Assembly: GCA_963966185.1 (NCBI GenBank)
Contig: CAWZYM010000079.1
Span: 179,001-243,000 of the forward strand
Origin: Rhabditoides inermis
Taxonomy: Eukaryota > Nematoda > Chromadorea > Rhabditida > Rhabditidae
DNA: 64,000 bases
Direction of reading: 5' to 3'
Under the pieces are notes generated by a model. It was not told the DNA's origin, did no database searches, and worked only from the letters and a program-made list of their open reading frames with translations. The translations under genes were made by a program, and so were the position numbers. Of the stretch, positions 51,901 through 62,050 are shown piece by piece (the stretch's first letter is position 1; the number at the start of each line of letters is the position of its first letter).

Positions 51901-54074
51901 AAAACTGCCGCTTGGGCGCAGTCCGATCTTGAATTTCGAAAGGCATTTTGATTATGTATCGACAATACGTAGAGTTGTTACAGGCGTTTGGCTTCCATTC
52001 TGCACGCTCTTTCGACGAGGCGTGAATGCTCTGTGAAGAAGCTGATTGCTATGCGGCAGTCGCTTGGACGGCATATCTACCAGTACAGAAACTTGGGACA
52101 GGAAGTGAGTGGACCAGACCTGCATGTGAAAGCGGGAAAGAAAAGAGAAAAGGGGAGTTGACAGGTCAAATAAAGATATGATGAGTGGGTATAAGGGTAG
52201 AAATAGGGAGGGGCAGGGGCACAGGAGTATGGATTAAGGGTGGCTGAAGAAACGATGGGTGGGTAAAAAGAGAGAATAAAGAATAGGGGGAACGAGAGAA
52301 GGTAGAGATGGCTGGATGAAGGGTGAACGATAATTGTTGATAAAGTTTAACTTGTTGTAGGATTCTCACCAGCTTCTGCTTCACCTTCTGACCCATGTCG
52401 GCGAACATTCTGGATCGCTCGACCCGACGGAGATGTTCCTGATTGAAGGGATAACCAAGTGGGTTTTAGAGTGGTCGTACTCATGTACTTTCGCCAGGCT
52501 TTTTCATCAATCGCATCGTTTATAACGCCCAGGTAGCAAATTTCTCTCGCGATTTCGCGATTGAAACAAGTTGGAAAACGCCATTCAAAAGCATAGTTAC
52601 TGCCGCTGTTGCATTGTTACCTGGTATAGAAATTCGTATTTTATCTCTTGTTCTGACGATTTTAGTCAGAAAGTGTCTCGGTGCTATTCTGCAGCAGGAG
52701 CAGTCGTCGTCTGCAGTCGGTTTGTGCAGGTGTGTCCTGGTGTGTGGGGTAATGCTGCTCCACAACAAGATTGTCTATAACCCAGAACTCTCTGTCTAGA
52801 TGCGGAGCCGGTTGTTCGTTGGTCATCCAGACTTCGTGGCACAAGGTTCCGGAGTACGTCTTATTTGTATCATTTCAGTTCTATTCACGTTTTTACATAT
52901 CTTAATCTTTCAGTATTCTTTTTATTTCCATCGAACGGCCCGAGACGATGAAGAAGGTGGAACTGAAAATTCCCAAAGTTTGTGATTGTTTATTTAACTT
53001 TCAAGATATATTACATTGGAAAGTGAGCGGTTCGAAAAAAAATGTTAGTTGTGTACAATGCAAATGTTCACAGGTTGACTCTTAATCATTGGTTAGAGTG
53101 ATTTCTGTTAATAGCATTGCGTGAATAAGTATTTATTCACCGGATTGTGACAAGAACTGGGTTGAGGTTCTCTCGCTGCCGCTATCGTCGCACTCGTCTC
53201 CTAATCAGGGTGCTCTCCCCTCCACCACCTCTCCCCTCAGCCAGCCTGGCGGCGGGGCCTACTACCAGTCGGTGCGCCTCATTTCTCGCTCTAACCAAGC
53301 TCTCGTCTTCCTGAAATGTGCAAGTGTATTCAGGACGACTCGGTCACGTATCCAGACTCGGACGAATCGGACACGAGCTACAAACCAGGCCGAGCTGCTA
53401 CGAGGAAACGAAGGAGAAATGCCTCGGCCATGAGGAGGAAGCTGCTCGGTCGAGAGGCGAAGCGGAAGTATCGCCACTCGGAGGAGGCAGATGAGTCTGT
53501 GGGAGGTGGAGGGGGGAGGATGCGAATGAGAAAGAGAGGGAGGAGCAAGATGACTCGGGAGAGGCGAAGCAGAATGAAGGCGAGAGCGTGGCGGACGGAG
53601 GAGTGGGAGCATCCGATGAGTCGATGGACTGTTTCGAGTCGAGCTGGAATGGGATGGGCGGCGGCTCGTCCAGTGACAGCAGCTCGCAGGGCCCCTCTAC
53701 ATCTCACGACACGGACGAGTGAGTACGCATCTAAATCTTCAGTAATTTTACGTATCATTTGTTAATCAAAAAATACGTTCGTTCTTGTTATCAGGACATT
53801 GGCGAGCGCCGCGGGAGATTGCTCTGAGCCTGTGGAGCAGGACGAGATGGAAGAAGACGACATCCAGGTGGGGGGAGCAGTGGGGGACAGTGACTGCGAC
53901 GTGTGTATGCTGTATGCAGTGTGTGAGACACACAGTGAACCGGCAGCCCTTCCTCGTCACTCCTCTGCCCCTCCCTCTCAAGCAAGCAATGGCAGCAGTT
54001 TTCGGTATCGGAACAAAGCACATGTGGGTTTTCACCTAGAATTTGCTCTTTTTTATCAATCAGTCTCTCTCATC

Positions 54075-54133
<59 letters not shown>

Positions 54134-54980
54134 AGATCGTTAAATTTCACGATTTTTTTTGAAGCTGTAAATAAATGGAATTTCAAATGTGAACTTTCAA
54201 ATCGTTGTCATTTGAGATTTGCGAAATATTGTACCTTAATAAATTGCTATTCTATCATTTGCAACGCGATTTGCGTAGTTTTCAGTACGCATTCGGATGA
54301 ATCTCGCTTTTCAGACACACGCTTCCAGTTGTCTCTGCAAAGTGGTTGGATAGCTCGAAGGGAAGGCCTCTCGGAGTGGTCAACATCTCTGTGAAGGAGA
54401 ACGACAACTCATGCCTCTTCAAGTGAGTACACACCTCTGTTTACGTGAAACACTAATAATATTACTTTTTTCATCGATCAGACTTCTGTTTGAGTAACTA
54501 TGGGTGCTTGACTATTAATATCGTTAGCATGTCTATTGCAGGTCGTTGTCCGTACTTCTCACCGGCTCCGAGTCCGGTCATCTCAAGCTGAGGGAGCACG
54601 TGAGTTTTGTCGTTTATTTTCAGATCAATTGATGATTTGTCTAATAAGTAATGAATGAAATAATTCCAACAGTTACTGTAAAATTTGTAAAATGTTACTG
54701 TAAAATATCAATAATGAAGTACTAACTTCAATGACATTATCATAATATTGTGCTGATTGTGCTCTCTTGATCTCTGAACAATTCATGATTTATTAGAATT
54801 GTAATGTTTTTTGTCAAATTCGTTCAAGAACTCTTCTATTCATTATTTGTAATATTGTAGCATATTCTCTTTTACGATTGTATATCAATATCAGATTGTG
54901 GGAATATTGATCGCTAATGCGAATTCCGGCTACTATTCCAAGCACTTCCCGAGTGATGTCGACCCGGAACAGTATCTCTA
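48827..54980 (+). CDS. USP-like/OTU-like two-domain protease gene (13 exons, both ends missing)
   Basis: Thirteen exons on the + strand join in phase with GT-AG introns. The N-terminal part is a ubiquitin-specific protease (peptidase C19) domain: Cys box LPNIGNACYLNTVYQLL, then the Gln box GQEDSHQLLLHLLTHV, then a CRCGAGC segment in the place of the fingers and ILFISIERP. A basic, nuclear-signal-like and acidic Ser-rich linker follows. The C-terminal part begins an OTU domain: KENDNSCLFKSLSVLLTGSE carries the D-x-x-C catalytic pair, then HLKLREHIVGILIANA. Such enzymes cleave ubiquitin from proteins; a fusion of the two folds is inferred only from exon order and phase. The start codon, the C-terminal OTU exon(s) with the catalytic His, and the stop are not seen. 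Exon 9 has two frame breaks, so this may be a pseudogene, a sequencing problem, or two genes wrongly joined. Confidence 0.6.
49122..49240. repeat. Foldback sequence
   Basis: Several inverted copies of one motif. TGGGTGTTCACTACCC faces GGGTAGTGAACACCCA, GTTCACTACCCTCTGTT faces AACAGAGGGTAGTGAAC, and TGTGCGTTTGG faces CCAAACGCACA. It lies in the first large intron. Confidence 0.85.
49289..49573. mobile_element. MITE with 18-bp inverted ends and TTAA flanks
   Basis: The ends are AGGAACAGTGGCGACTTA and its exact reverse complement, each flanked by TTAA. Total length is about 285 bases with no coding capacity. TTAA target duplication is typical of piggyBac-type transposition; assignment to that superfamily is inference, and the ends do not show the usual CCC start. 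It sits in an intron. Confidence 0.75.
50530..50660. repeat. Cluster of TCTACAC/GTGTAGA motifs
   Basis: At least six occurrences of CTACAC or GTGTAG in both orientations within about 130 bases (for example GATGTGTAG, TTCTACACCG, GCTGTGTAGAAAAC), able to form alternative hairpins. No function recognised. Confidence 0.6.
50816..51000 (-). mobile_element. tRNA-headed SINE-like element, copy 1
   Basis: On the minus strand it starts with a box A (TGGCGCAGTGGTAGAGCG), has a box B (GGGTTCGATCC) about 45 bases on, and continues into a body with TTGTGTTGCACGAAACTGC and a tail GCATATAGGATCCAATTCG. The same body, in the opposite orientation, lies at 51,100-51,284. The tRNA-like part has a good D stem but no complete cloverleaf. 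Confidence 0.75.
51100..51284 (+). mobile_element. tRNA-headed SINE-like element, copy 2
   Basis: The plus-strand counterpart of copy 1: box A TGGCGCAGTGGTAGTGCG, box B GGGTTCGATTCC, then AAGCGTTTTGGATGTTTGAT, TTGTGTTGCACAAAACTGC and GCATATAGGATCCAATCCG. With copy 1 it forms an inverted pair around a loop of about 100 bases. Confidence 0.75.
51336..51422 (+). CDS. Exon 2 of the USP/OTU model
   Basis: Acceptor CATTCCAG, donor GTGAGT, phase 2. It encodes EDWYELVRMRAGSY and ends NLPVNWSFL, leading straight into the Cys box of exon 3. Confidence 0.75.
51735..51878 (+). CDS. Exon 3: USP Cys box
   Basis: Acceptor ATTGTCAG, donor GTACGT. It encodes ALPNIGNACYLNTVYQLLAA. G-N-x-C-Y-L-N is the hallmark of peptidase C19, with the Cys as nucleophile and the Asn two before it in the usual place. 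This is the strongest single piece of evidence for the USP call. Confidence 0.85.
51984..52104 (+). CDS. Exon 4 of the USP/OTU model
   Basis: Acceptor TGTTACAG, donor GTGAGT, ends in phase 0. It encodes RLASILHALSTRRECSVKK and ends YQYRNLGQE, the first residues of the Gln box that continues in exon 5. Confidence 0.78.
52361..52458 (+). CDS. Exon 5: USP Gln box
   Basis: Acceptor TTGTTGTAG, donor GTGGGT. With exon 4 it gives GQEDSHQLLLHLLTHV, which corresponds to the QQDAxEFLxxLLDxL box of USPs. It ends FLIEGIT. Confidence 0.8.
52670..52729 (+). CDS. Exon 6 of the USP/OTU model
   Basis: Acceptor TTTAGTCAG, donor GTGTGT. It encodes KCLGAILQQEQSSSAVGLC, in the place of the FxGxLxS segment. A second acceptor four bases upstream would give another frame that does not fit exon 7, so this one is preferred. 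Confidence 0.65.
52800..52853 (+). CDS. Exon 7: Cys-rich segment
   Basis: Acceptor TCTGTCTAG, donor GTACGT. With the end of exon 6 it gives CRCGAGCSLVIQTSWHKVP, which may correspond to the zinc-finger region of USPs; only part of the usual four-Cys set is visible. Confidence 0.65.
52914..52977 (+). CDS. Exon 8 of the USP/OTU model
   Basis: Acceptor ATCTTTCAG, donor GTTTGT, ends in phase 0. It encodes DILFISIERPETMKKVELKI, similar in position to the beta strand with the LxxxLxRF-type motif of USPs. Confidence 0.68.
53155..53718 (+). CDS. Exon 9: end of USP domain and linker, two frame breaks
   Basis: The acceptor is the weaker TGTGACAAG and the donor is GTGAGT. It begins in the frame set by exon 8 (NWVEVLSLPLSS, then GGGAYYQSVRLISR). 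It must change frame near 53,315 to reach CIQDDSVTYPDSDESD, which resembles the DDxxVT end of a USP domain and runs into basic KPGRAATRKRRRNA. It must change again at the six-G run 53,511-53,516 to reach the acidic EKEREEQDDSGEA and Ser-rich GGGSSSDSSSQGPSTSHD that splice in phase to exon 10. In the place of the catalytic GHY I see GAYY, so the His may be missing. Confidence 0.5.
53795..54004 (+). CDS. Exon 10: acidic linker
   Basis: Acceptor TTATCAG, donor GTATCG chosen because only it splices in phase to exon 11; a second donor at CATGTGGGT would break the frame. It encodes an acidic linker (VEQDEMEEDDIQVGG) and a Cys-containing SDCDVCMLYAVCETH. Confidence 0.55.
54079..54134 (+). repeat. 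(CT)n microsatellite
   Basis: About 50 bases of CT in the intron between exons 10 and 11. Confidence 0.95.
54315..54422 (+). CDS. Exon 11: OTU catalytic Asp/Cys
   Basis: Acceptor CTTTTCAG, donor GTGAGT. It encodes WLDSSKGRPLGVVNISVKEN and then DNSCLF, the D-x-x-C-L-F motif in which OTU proteases place the catalytic Asp and Cys. The other two frames contain stops. Confidence 0.75.
54542..54599 (+). CDS. Exon 12: OTU domain
   Basis: Acceptor TATTGCAG, donor GTGAGT. It encodes SLSVLLTGSESGHLKLREH, matching the helix after the OTU nucleophile, where SxxLxG and LR are common. Confidence 0.75.
54895..54980 (+). CDS. Exon 13: OTU domain, last exon seen
   Basis: Acceptor AATATCAG. It encodes IVGILIANANSGYYSKHF and then DVDPEQYL. 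It can end at a TAG at 54,979 or, more likely, splice at the GTGAGT donor at 54,981. The WGG/ELxALS and catalytic His parts of an OTU fold would lie in later exons that I cannot find in the repeats downstream. Confidence 0.65.
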
Positions 54981-55079
54981 GTGAGTGAGCGAGATAGCCA
55001 ATACTCTTTCGACTATTCTCGTTTTCACTCTTTGAGTGTTCAGCGATCTCTCGCAACCTGGCACAATGGGCCGGTCCTA

Positions 55080-55475
55080 ACATCGCGTTGCGACTGCAAT
55101 AAATCTTGCAAATACAAGAATTCTTGTAATGTAACGTTGTAATCGCAAGAATTCTTGCATTGCAACTTGACATGTCAAGATTTCTTGCAAATGCAACGGA
55201 TTGCATGCACCTCAAACTTGGGTAACTGAACCGAGTCCAGATCACGTACGCGCGTGTGCGCACGTCTAACATAATATCGCGCAGCATGCGAGATCATACG
55301 GGTTTGCTATACTGATAAACGTATCGATAAATGAACCATGTTTCTCGATAGCCCTCATCCAAATGTATCAAGCAAAGTCATTGTTTTACCATCAGTTTCT
55401 TCCGTTCGCGATTCTTCCTAGAGTTGCAAGATGTCTTGCAATCGCAATGTTGCAATCGCAAGAATTCTTGCGAAC
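55080..55475. repeat. Cluster of GCAAGAATTCTTGC palindromes
   Basis: Two groups of copies of a TTGCAATCGCAAGAATTCTTGC-type motif, near 55,085-55,210 and 55,424-55,480, with many short inverted partners (TTGCAA, CTTGCAAT). GCAAGAATTCTTGC is a perfect palindrome. It could be the remains of a foldback element. Confidence 0.6.
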
Positions 55476-55480
55476 GCAAG

Positions 55481-55955
55481 ACTAGCGCTCCGGCGCGCTG
55501 TCGCGCGCCTACGCACTAGGTATACGAAAAAGAAAATAGAAGAATAGTTCGTCTTGCATGTTTGATAGTTAATTGCTCTTTAATGACTCTTGCGAAGTTA
55601 CATATACTCTGCGCCAGAGCGATAGTTTACGATCTACCTCGCTTGCAGTTCGAAATACGGTGCCATAACCGTCTGTCTCTCTTGTTTTGTGCGCTATTGC
55701 CAAGAGCTGACTCTCCGTCTTCCTCTGATCTACCCCACCGCGCGCAACTTTTTGCGAGCATAGAACTATACACGCAAGGGTTGTAGTTGAAGTGTTCAAG
55801 TTCTTTGTATTTTGTATATGTAGCTTAATTTTTTGTCTTTCTAACTATCTCTCCTACTTCTTTTTCACCTATTTTATGTTTCACAGATGTACACCGCCCC
55901 ATCTCTTTCTCCTCTACACTGTTCTGTCTACTTTCCATCCTATCTCCCTCCTCCT
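55481..55955. other. Intergenic or intron sequence
   Basis: No exon with a recognisable domain. A 74-codon open frame at 55,562-55,786 follows a CTTGCAG acceptor-like site, but its translation does not continue the OTU domain. Confidence 0.4.
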
Positions 55956-56127
55956 CCCCCCCCCCCCCCCGCCCCTCTCTCTCTCTCTCTCTTTCTCTCT
56001 TTCCCTCTCTCTCTCTCTCCCCTCGACACAGTTCTACTTTCCCCTATCTCTCTTCTCTCTCTTCTCCCTCTACCACTGTCTCCCTATCTCTTTCTCTCTT
56101 TCTCTTTCTCTCTCAGTATTATGTTCT
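55955..56127 (+). repeat. Poly(C) and (CT)n low-complexity tract
   Basis: About fourteen C residues near 55,957-55,970, followed by CT- and CCCT-rich sequence. Frames crossing it are low-complexity artefacts. Confidence 0.9.
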
Positions 56128-57000
<873 letters not shown>

Positions 57001-58180
57001 TTTTTTAAACAGAAAGTACTAATCTCTTATCTACTGTTTTCTTTCCTTTCTGTCTACTCTCTCACGTTCTGAAAATATAATTTGATCGCCTGTGCTTGCC
57101 AAATGACATGTAAGGTGAACTCGATTCTCACCTCACCTCACTTCCACTCGACACTGTACTGCATCGAAAAGCGGAATTTCAGGCTGAATATGTACAAGAG
57201 TACAGGTAATATACTCGAAACTTACTTTCAACTGAAAAAATATACAGTACACAGTTCTATATTACGTCTACAATGACTTCGAGAAAAGAAGCCGGCTGGC
57301 GCGCCCTAACACGTTGTGCGCACGTGTGAAGGAGTTTGAAACAGTTTGAGGTTGATTTCATCGTTGGAAAACACTATCTATTGATGTCTAGAAACAGTTT
57401 ACTTAACTTTCAACCTTCAACGTTTCGTTTTGTCAAAGTTATTCGTTGAAGATAGAAATTTTGTCTTTTTCCACTGACTCAATTCATTCTTGTTATATTT
57501 AGACATATTTCTATCAAAAAAAGACACAACTGAGTGGATATGGGTCAGTGATTGCGAATGCCAACTATTCGTTATCGATCCGTTGACCTGGCGGCTGGTA
57601 GCGAGCAATCCGGTGGGCGCGACCCCAGCAAGTAACGCGCGCTCAGAAAATGTCTAATACTGTATGAAGACAAAGTCCGATCGATCTGAAACTTTGACAG
57701 AAGGGCTTTTTTGCCCATAAAAGCTTAAGTTTACAAATTGGACCCTCTATCTCGTCTGTACGAAGAGTCGATCATATTCGCCATATTTGGTGACTTTTCA
57801 AAAAAGGAAACAAGTTTCTATAATCTATTATACGTAATCTTTCTTCGGTTCAATTTTTAAAGAAATCTAAGATCATGAATTTTGGGTGCATTTTGGGTAC
57901 ATTCGCTTATTTGGGCATGAAGATGAGGTCACAGGCAGCTGGTATCGCGGCTATCGATTTTTTCTAGGTCGATTCACCTACTTTCCAAATTTGGTTCTAA
58001 TTGAAGTATTTTGAAATTTTTCTCCATAGTTAAGAGATTAGGTGATAACTATGATTAGGAGATCGCTATTGACGAGATATTTGGAATTTTGCGTTCTCAG
58101 GTATTGAAGAAACTTTTTGGAAAGAATGAGTAGTTAGAGTAGACTTTGAAAAGAGATATCTCTCCGGAAGGACGGACAGA
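57001..58180. other. No gene recognised
   Basis: AT-rich non-repetitive sequence, with a short GC-rich part near 57,290-57,330. No domain, tRNA or clear exon. The end of the interval (CCGGAAGGACGGACAGACAG) leads into the direct repeat at 58,181. Confidence 0.5.
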
Positions 58181-58347
58181 CAGACACCATAGTAAATTTT
58201 AGTATGAAAGGGGGACTAGCGCGCTTCGCGCGCTAGAAATATAGTTATAAAATAAAGGAGAAAATTATCTATCGATTGATATATAGATTGACTTGATTTG
58301 TGCTCTGGAAGTGCTATTAGGAGCTGTGCTAGAAGTGCTGTTGTCAG
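58181..58347 (+). repeat. Satellite leader repeat, copy 1
   Basis: From CAGACACCATAG to GCTGTTGTCAG. It contains a 21-base hairpin at 58,216-58,236: arms CTAGCGCGC and GCGCGCTAG around TTC. The same sequence with few changes lies at 63,041-63,206 in the same orientation. Confidence 0.88.
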
Positions 58348-58479
58348 TCTTCCAGTAGATGACTGATCTTTATTTCTTTCCTTTTTTTATTTTCAGTAAT
58401 TTTAATTAATCAGAAAGTGTCACAGTCTATCTGGTTGATAGTATCTGGTTGACTGCTTTTCTACAGATGTATTTACCTT

Positions 58480-59110
58480 GCTCATAGAAGGCGGTCCGGC
58501 ACGCTCCGCTGTCAGAGCCTATTAGTAGATCAGTAATAAAAAATCATAATATAGTGATCACTGATACTGATATGCTTTTTTCCCGACTCTCTGATATTTC
58601 ACTCTCTCGGATGCACAGAGAAGGCGCTCCGGCACGCTTCGCGTGCCTTCGCGGTCAAAGCCGATCAGTAGATCAGTAATAATGAGAATATATTGCTCAC
58701 TGTTACTGATATGCATTCTCTCCGACTCTCTGATATTTCACTCTCTCGGATGCACAGAGAAGGCGCTCCGGCACGCTTCGTGCGCCTCCGCGATCAAAGT
58801 CTATCAGTAGATCAGTAATAATAAGAATATATTGATCACTGTTACTGATATGCAATCTCTCCGACTCTCTGATATGTCACTCTCGGATGCACATAGGAGG
58901 CGCTCCGGCACGCTTCGCGCGCCTCCGCGGTCAAAGTCTATCAGTAGATCAGTAATAATAAGAATATATTGATCACTGTTACTGATATGCATTCTCTCCG
59001 ACTCTCTGATATGTCACTCTCGGATGCACATAGGAGGCGCTCCGCCACGCTTCGCGCGCCTCCGCGTTAAAACTCTATCAGTAGATCAGTAGATCAGTAT
59101 TTATAATAAT
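58480..59110 (+). repeat. 139-bp satellite family, block 1
   Basis: About four to five units with the core GGCGCTCCGGCACGCTTCG (58,623, 58,762, 58,899, 59,036), spaced 137-139 bases. Each unit also has CAGTAGATCAGTAATAATA, TGATCACTGTTACTGATATG and CTCCGACTCTCTGATAT. Confidence 0.92.
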
Positions 59111-59159
59111 ACATTTATCACTGATACAGATATGCATTTTCTTATACTCTATGATCTTT

Positions 59160-60540
59160 CACTTTCTCGTCATGAATTAACTACTCTACGATCATAGATA
59201 GCCGCTCCGCGCGCCTCCGCGGTCAAATTCTATCAGTAGCTGGTTGACAATGATTAGTTATCACGTATCTAATATTATAAAATCTCTACTCTCGCCTATG
59301 ATCACAGACAGCCGCTCCGCGCGCCTCAGCGGTCAAATTTCATCAGTAGCTGGTTGGCAATGGTTAGTTATCACGGATCTAATATTATAAAATCTCTACT
59401 CTCGCCTTTGATCACAGACAGCCGCTCCGCGCGCCTCAGCGGTCAAATTCTATCAGTAGCTGGTTGACAATGGTTAGTTATCACATATCTAATATTATAA
59501 AATCTTTACTCTCGCCTATTATCATAGACATCCGCTCCGCGCGCCTCCACGATCAAATTCTATCAGTAGCTGGTTGACAATGATTAGTTATCACGGATGT
59601 AATATTATAAAATCTCTACTCTCGCCTATGATCACAGACAGCCGCTCCGCGCGCCTCCGCTATAATATATCAGTAGCTGGTTGACAATGATTAGTTATCA
59701 CGGATCTAATATTATAAAATCTATACTCTCGCCTATTATCATAGACATCCGCTCCGCGCGCCTCCACGATCAAATTCTATCAGTAGCTGGTTGACAATGA
59801 TTAGTTATCACCGATCTGATATTATAAAATCTCTACTCTCGCCTATGATCACAGACAGCCGCTCCGCGCGCCTCCGCTATAATATAGCAGTAGCTGGTTG
59901 ACAATGATTAGTTATCACGGATCTAATATTATAAAATCTCTACTCTCGCCTATTATCATAGACATCCGCTCCGCGCGCCTCCACGATCAAATTCTATCAG
60001 TAGCTGGTTGACAATGATTAGTTATCACGGATCTAATATTGTAAAATCTCTACTCTCGCCTATGATCACAGACAGCCGCTCCGCGCGCCTCCGCTATAAT
60101 ATATCAGTAGCTGGTTGACAATGATTAGTTATCACGGATGTAATATTATAAAATCTCTACTCTCGCCTATGATCACAGACAGCCGCTCCGCGCGCCTCCG
60201 CTATAATATATCAGTAGCTGGTTGACAATGATTAGTTATCACGGATCTAATATTAAAAAATCTCTACTCTCGCCTATTATCATAGACATCCGCTCCGCGC
60301 GCCTCCACGATCAAATTCTATCAGTAGCTGGTTGACAATGATTAGTTATCACGGATCTAATATTATAAAATCTCTACTCTCGCCTATGATCACAGACAGC
60401 CGCTCCGCGCGCCTCCGCTATAATATATCAGTAGCTGGTTGACAATGATTAGTTATCACGGATCTAATATTATAAAATCTCTACTCTCGCCTATGATCAT
60501 AGACAGCCGCTCCGCGCGCCTCCGCGGTCAAATTCTATCA
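59160..60540 (+). repeat. 109-bp satellite family
   Basis: Thirteen units of 107-111 bases with CCGCTCCGCGCGCCTCC, CAGTAGCTGGTTGACAATGA, TTAGTTATCACGGATCTAAT and AAAATCTCTACTCTCGCC. Two subtypes mostly alternate: one with ATCACAGACAGCCGCTCC and CCGCTATAATAT, the other with ATCATAGACATCCGCTCC and CCACGATCAAATTC. This gives a dimer of about 217 bases. Confidence 0.93.
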
Positions 60541-61915
60541 GTAGATCAGTAATAATAAGAATATATTTATCACTGCTACTGATATGAATTTTCTCCGAAT
60601 CTCTGATATTTCACTTTCTCGGATGCATATAGGAGGCGCTCCGGCACGCTTCGCGCGCCTCCGCGGTCAAAGCCGATCAGTAGATCAGTAATTATAATAA
60701 TACATTGATCACTGATACTGATATGCATTTTCTCCGACTCTCTGATCTTTTACTCTTTCGTATGCACATAGAAGGCGCTCCGGCACGCTTCGCGCGCCTC
60801 CGCGGTCAAAGCCGATCAGTAGATCAGTAATTATAATAATACATTGATCACTGATACTGATATGCATTTTCTCCGACTCTCTGATCTTTTACTCTTTCGT
60901 TTGCACATTGAGGGCGCTCCGGCACGCTTCGCGCGCCTCCGCGGTCAAAGTCGATCAGTAGATCAGTAATTATAATAATACATTGATCACTGATACTGAT
61001 ATGCATTTTCTCCGACTCTCTGATCTTTTACTCTTTCGTTTGCACATTAAGGGCGCTCCGGCACGCTTCGCGCGCCTCCGCGGTCAAAGTCGATCAGTAG
61101 ATCAGTAATTATAATAATACATTGATCACTGATACTGATATGCATTCTCTCCTACTCTCTGATCTTTCACTCTCTCGTATGTACATAGAAAGCGCTCCGG
61201 CACGCTTCGCGCGCCTCCGTGGTCAAAGTCGATCAGTATATCAGTAATTATAATAATACATTGATCACGGATACTGATATGCATTTTCTCCGACTCTGTG
61301 ATTTTTTACTCACTCGTATGCACATAGAAGGCGCTCCGGCACGCTTCGCGCGCCTCCGCGGTCAAAGCCGATCAGTAGATCAGTAATTATAATAATACAT
61401 TGATCACTGATACTGATATGCATTTTCTCCGACTCTCTGATTTTTTACTCTTTCGTATGCACATAGAAGGCGCTCCGGCACGCTTCGCGCGCCTCCGCGG
61501 TCAAAGCCGATCAGTAGATCAGTAATTATAAAAATACATTGATCACTGATACTGATATGCATTTTCTCCGACTCTCTGATTTTTTACTCTTTCGTATGCA
61601 CATAGAAGGCGCTCCGGCACGCTTCGCGCGCCTCCGCGGTCAAAGCCGATCAGTAGATCAGTAATTATAAAAATACATTGATCACTGATACTGATATGCA
61701 TTTTCTCCGACTCTCTGATTTTTTACTCTTTCGTATGCACATAGAAGGCGCTCCGGCACGCTTCGCGCGCCTCCGCGGTCAAAGCCGATCAGTAGATCAG
61801 TAAAAATAAGAATATATTGATCAGTGCTACTGATATGCATTTTCTCCGACTCTATGATCTTTCACTCTCTCGTATGCACACAGAGGGCGCTCCGGCACAC
61901 TCCGCGGTAAAAGCC
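60541..61915 (+). repeat. 139-bp satellite family, block 2
   Basis: Ten units of very regular length, with cores at 60,635, 60,773, 60,912, 61,051, 61,190, 61,329, 61,468, 61,607, 61,746 and about 61,886. The last unit is shortened (CGGCACACTCCGCGGTAAAAG). Confidence 0.93.
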
Positions 61916-61999
61916 TATCAGTAGCTGGTTGACAATTACTATTTATTATAGATACAAGTATAATTTATAGTTATCACTGGTCTAATAATATAAAATATA

Positions 62000-62050
<51 letters not shown>

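Noticed and set aside
53318..53333. A 16-base GT-AG intron to repair the first frame break
   Set aside because: Too short for animal splicing, and joining there creates a TGA stop.
53262..53758. Minus-strand frames opposite exon 9
   Set aside because: Shadows of the Ser/Arg/Glu-rich coding exon on the other strand; they share no phase with any minus-strand exon.
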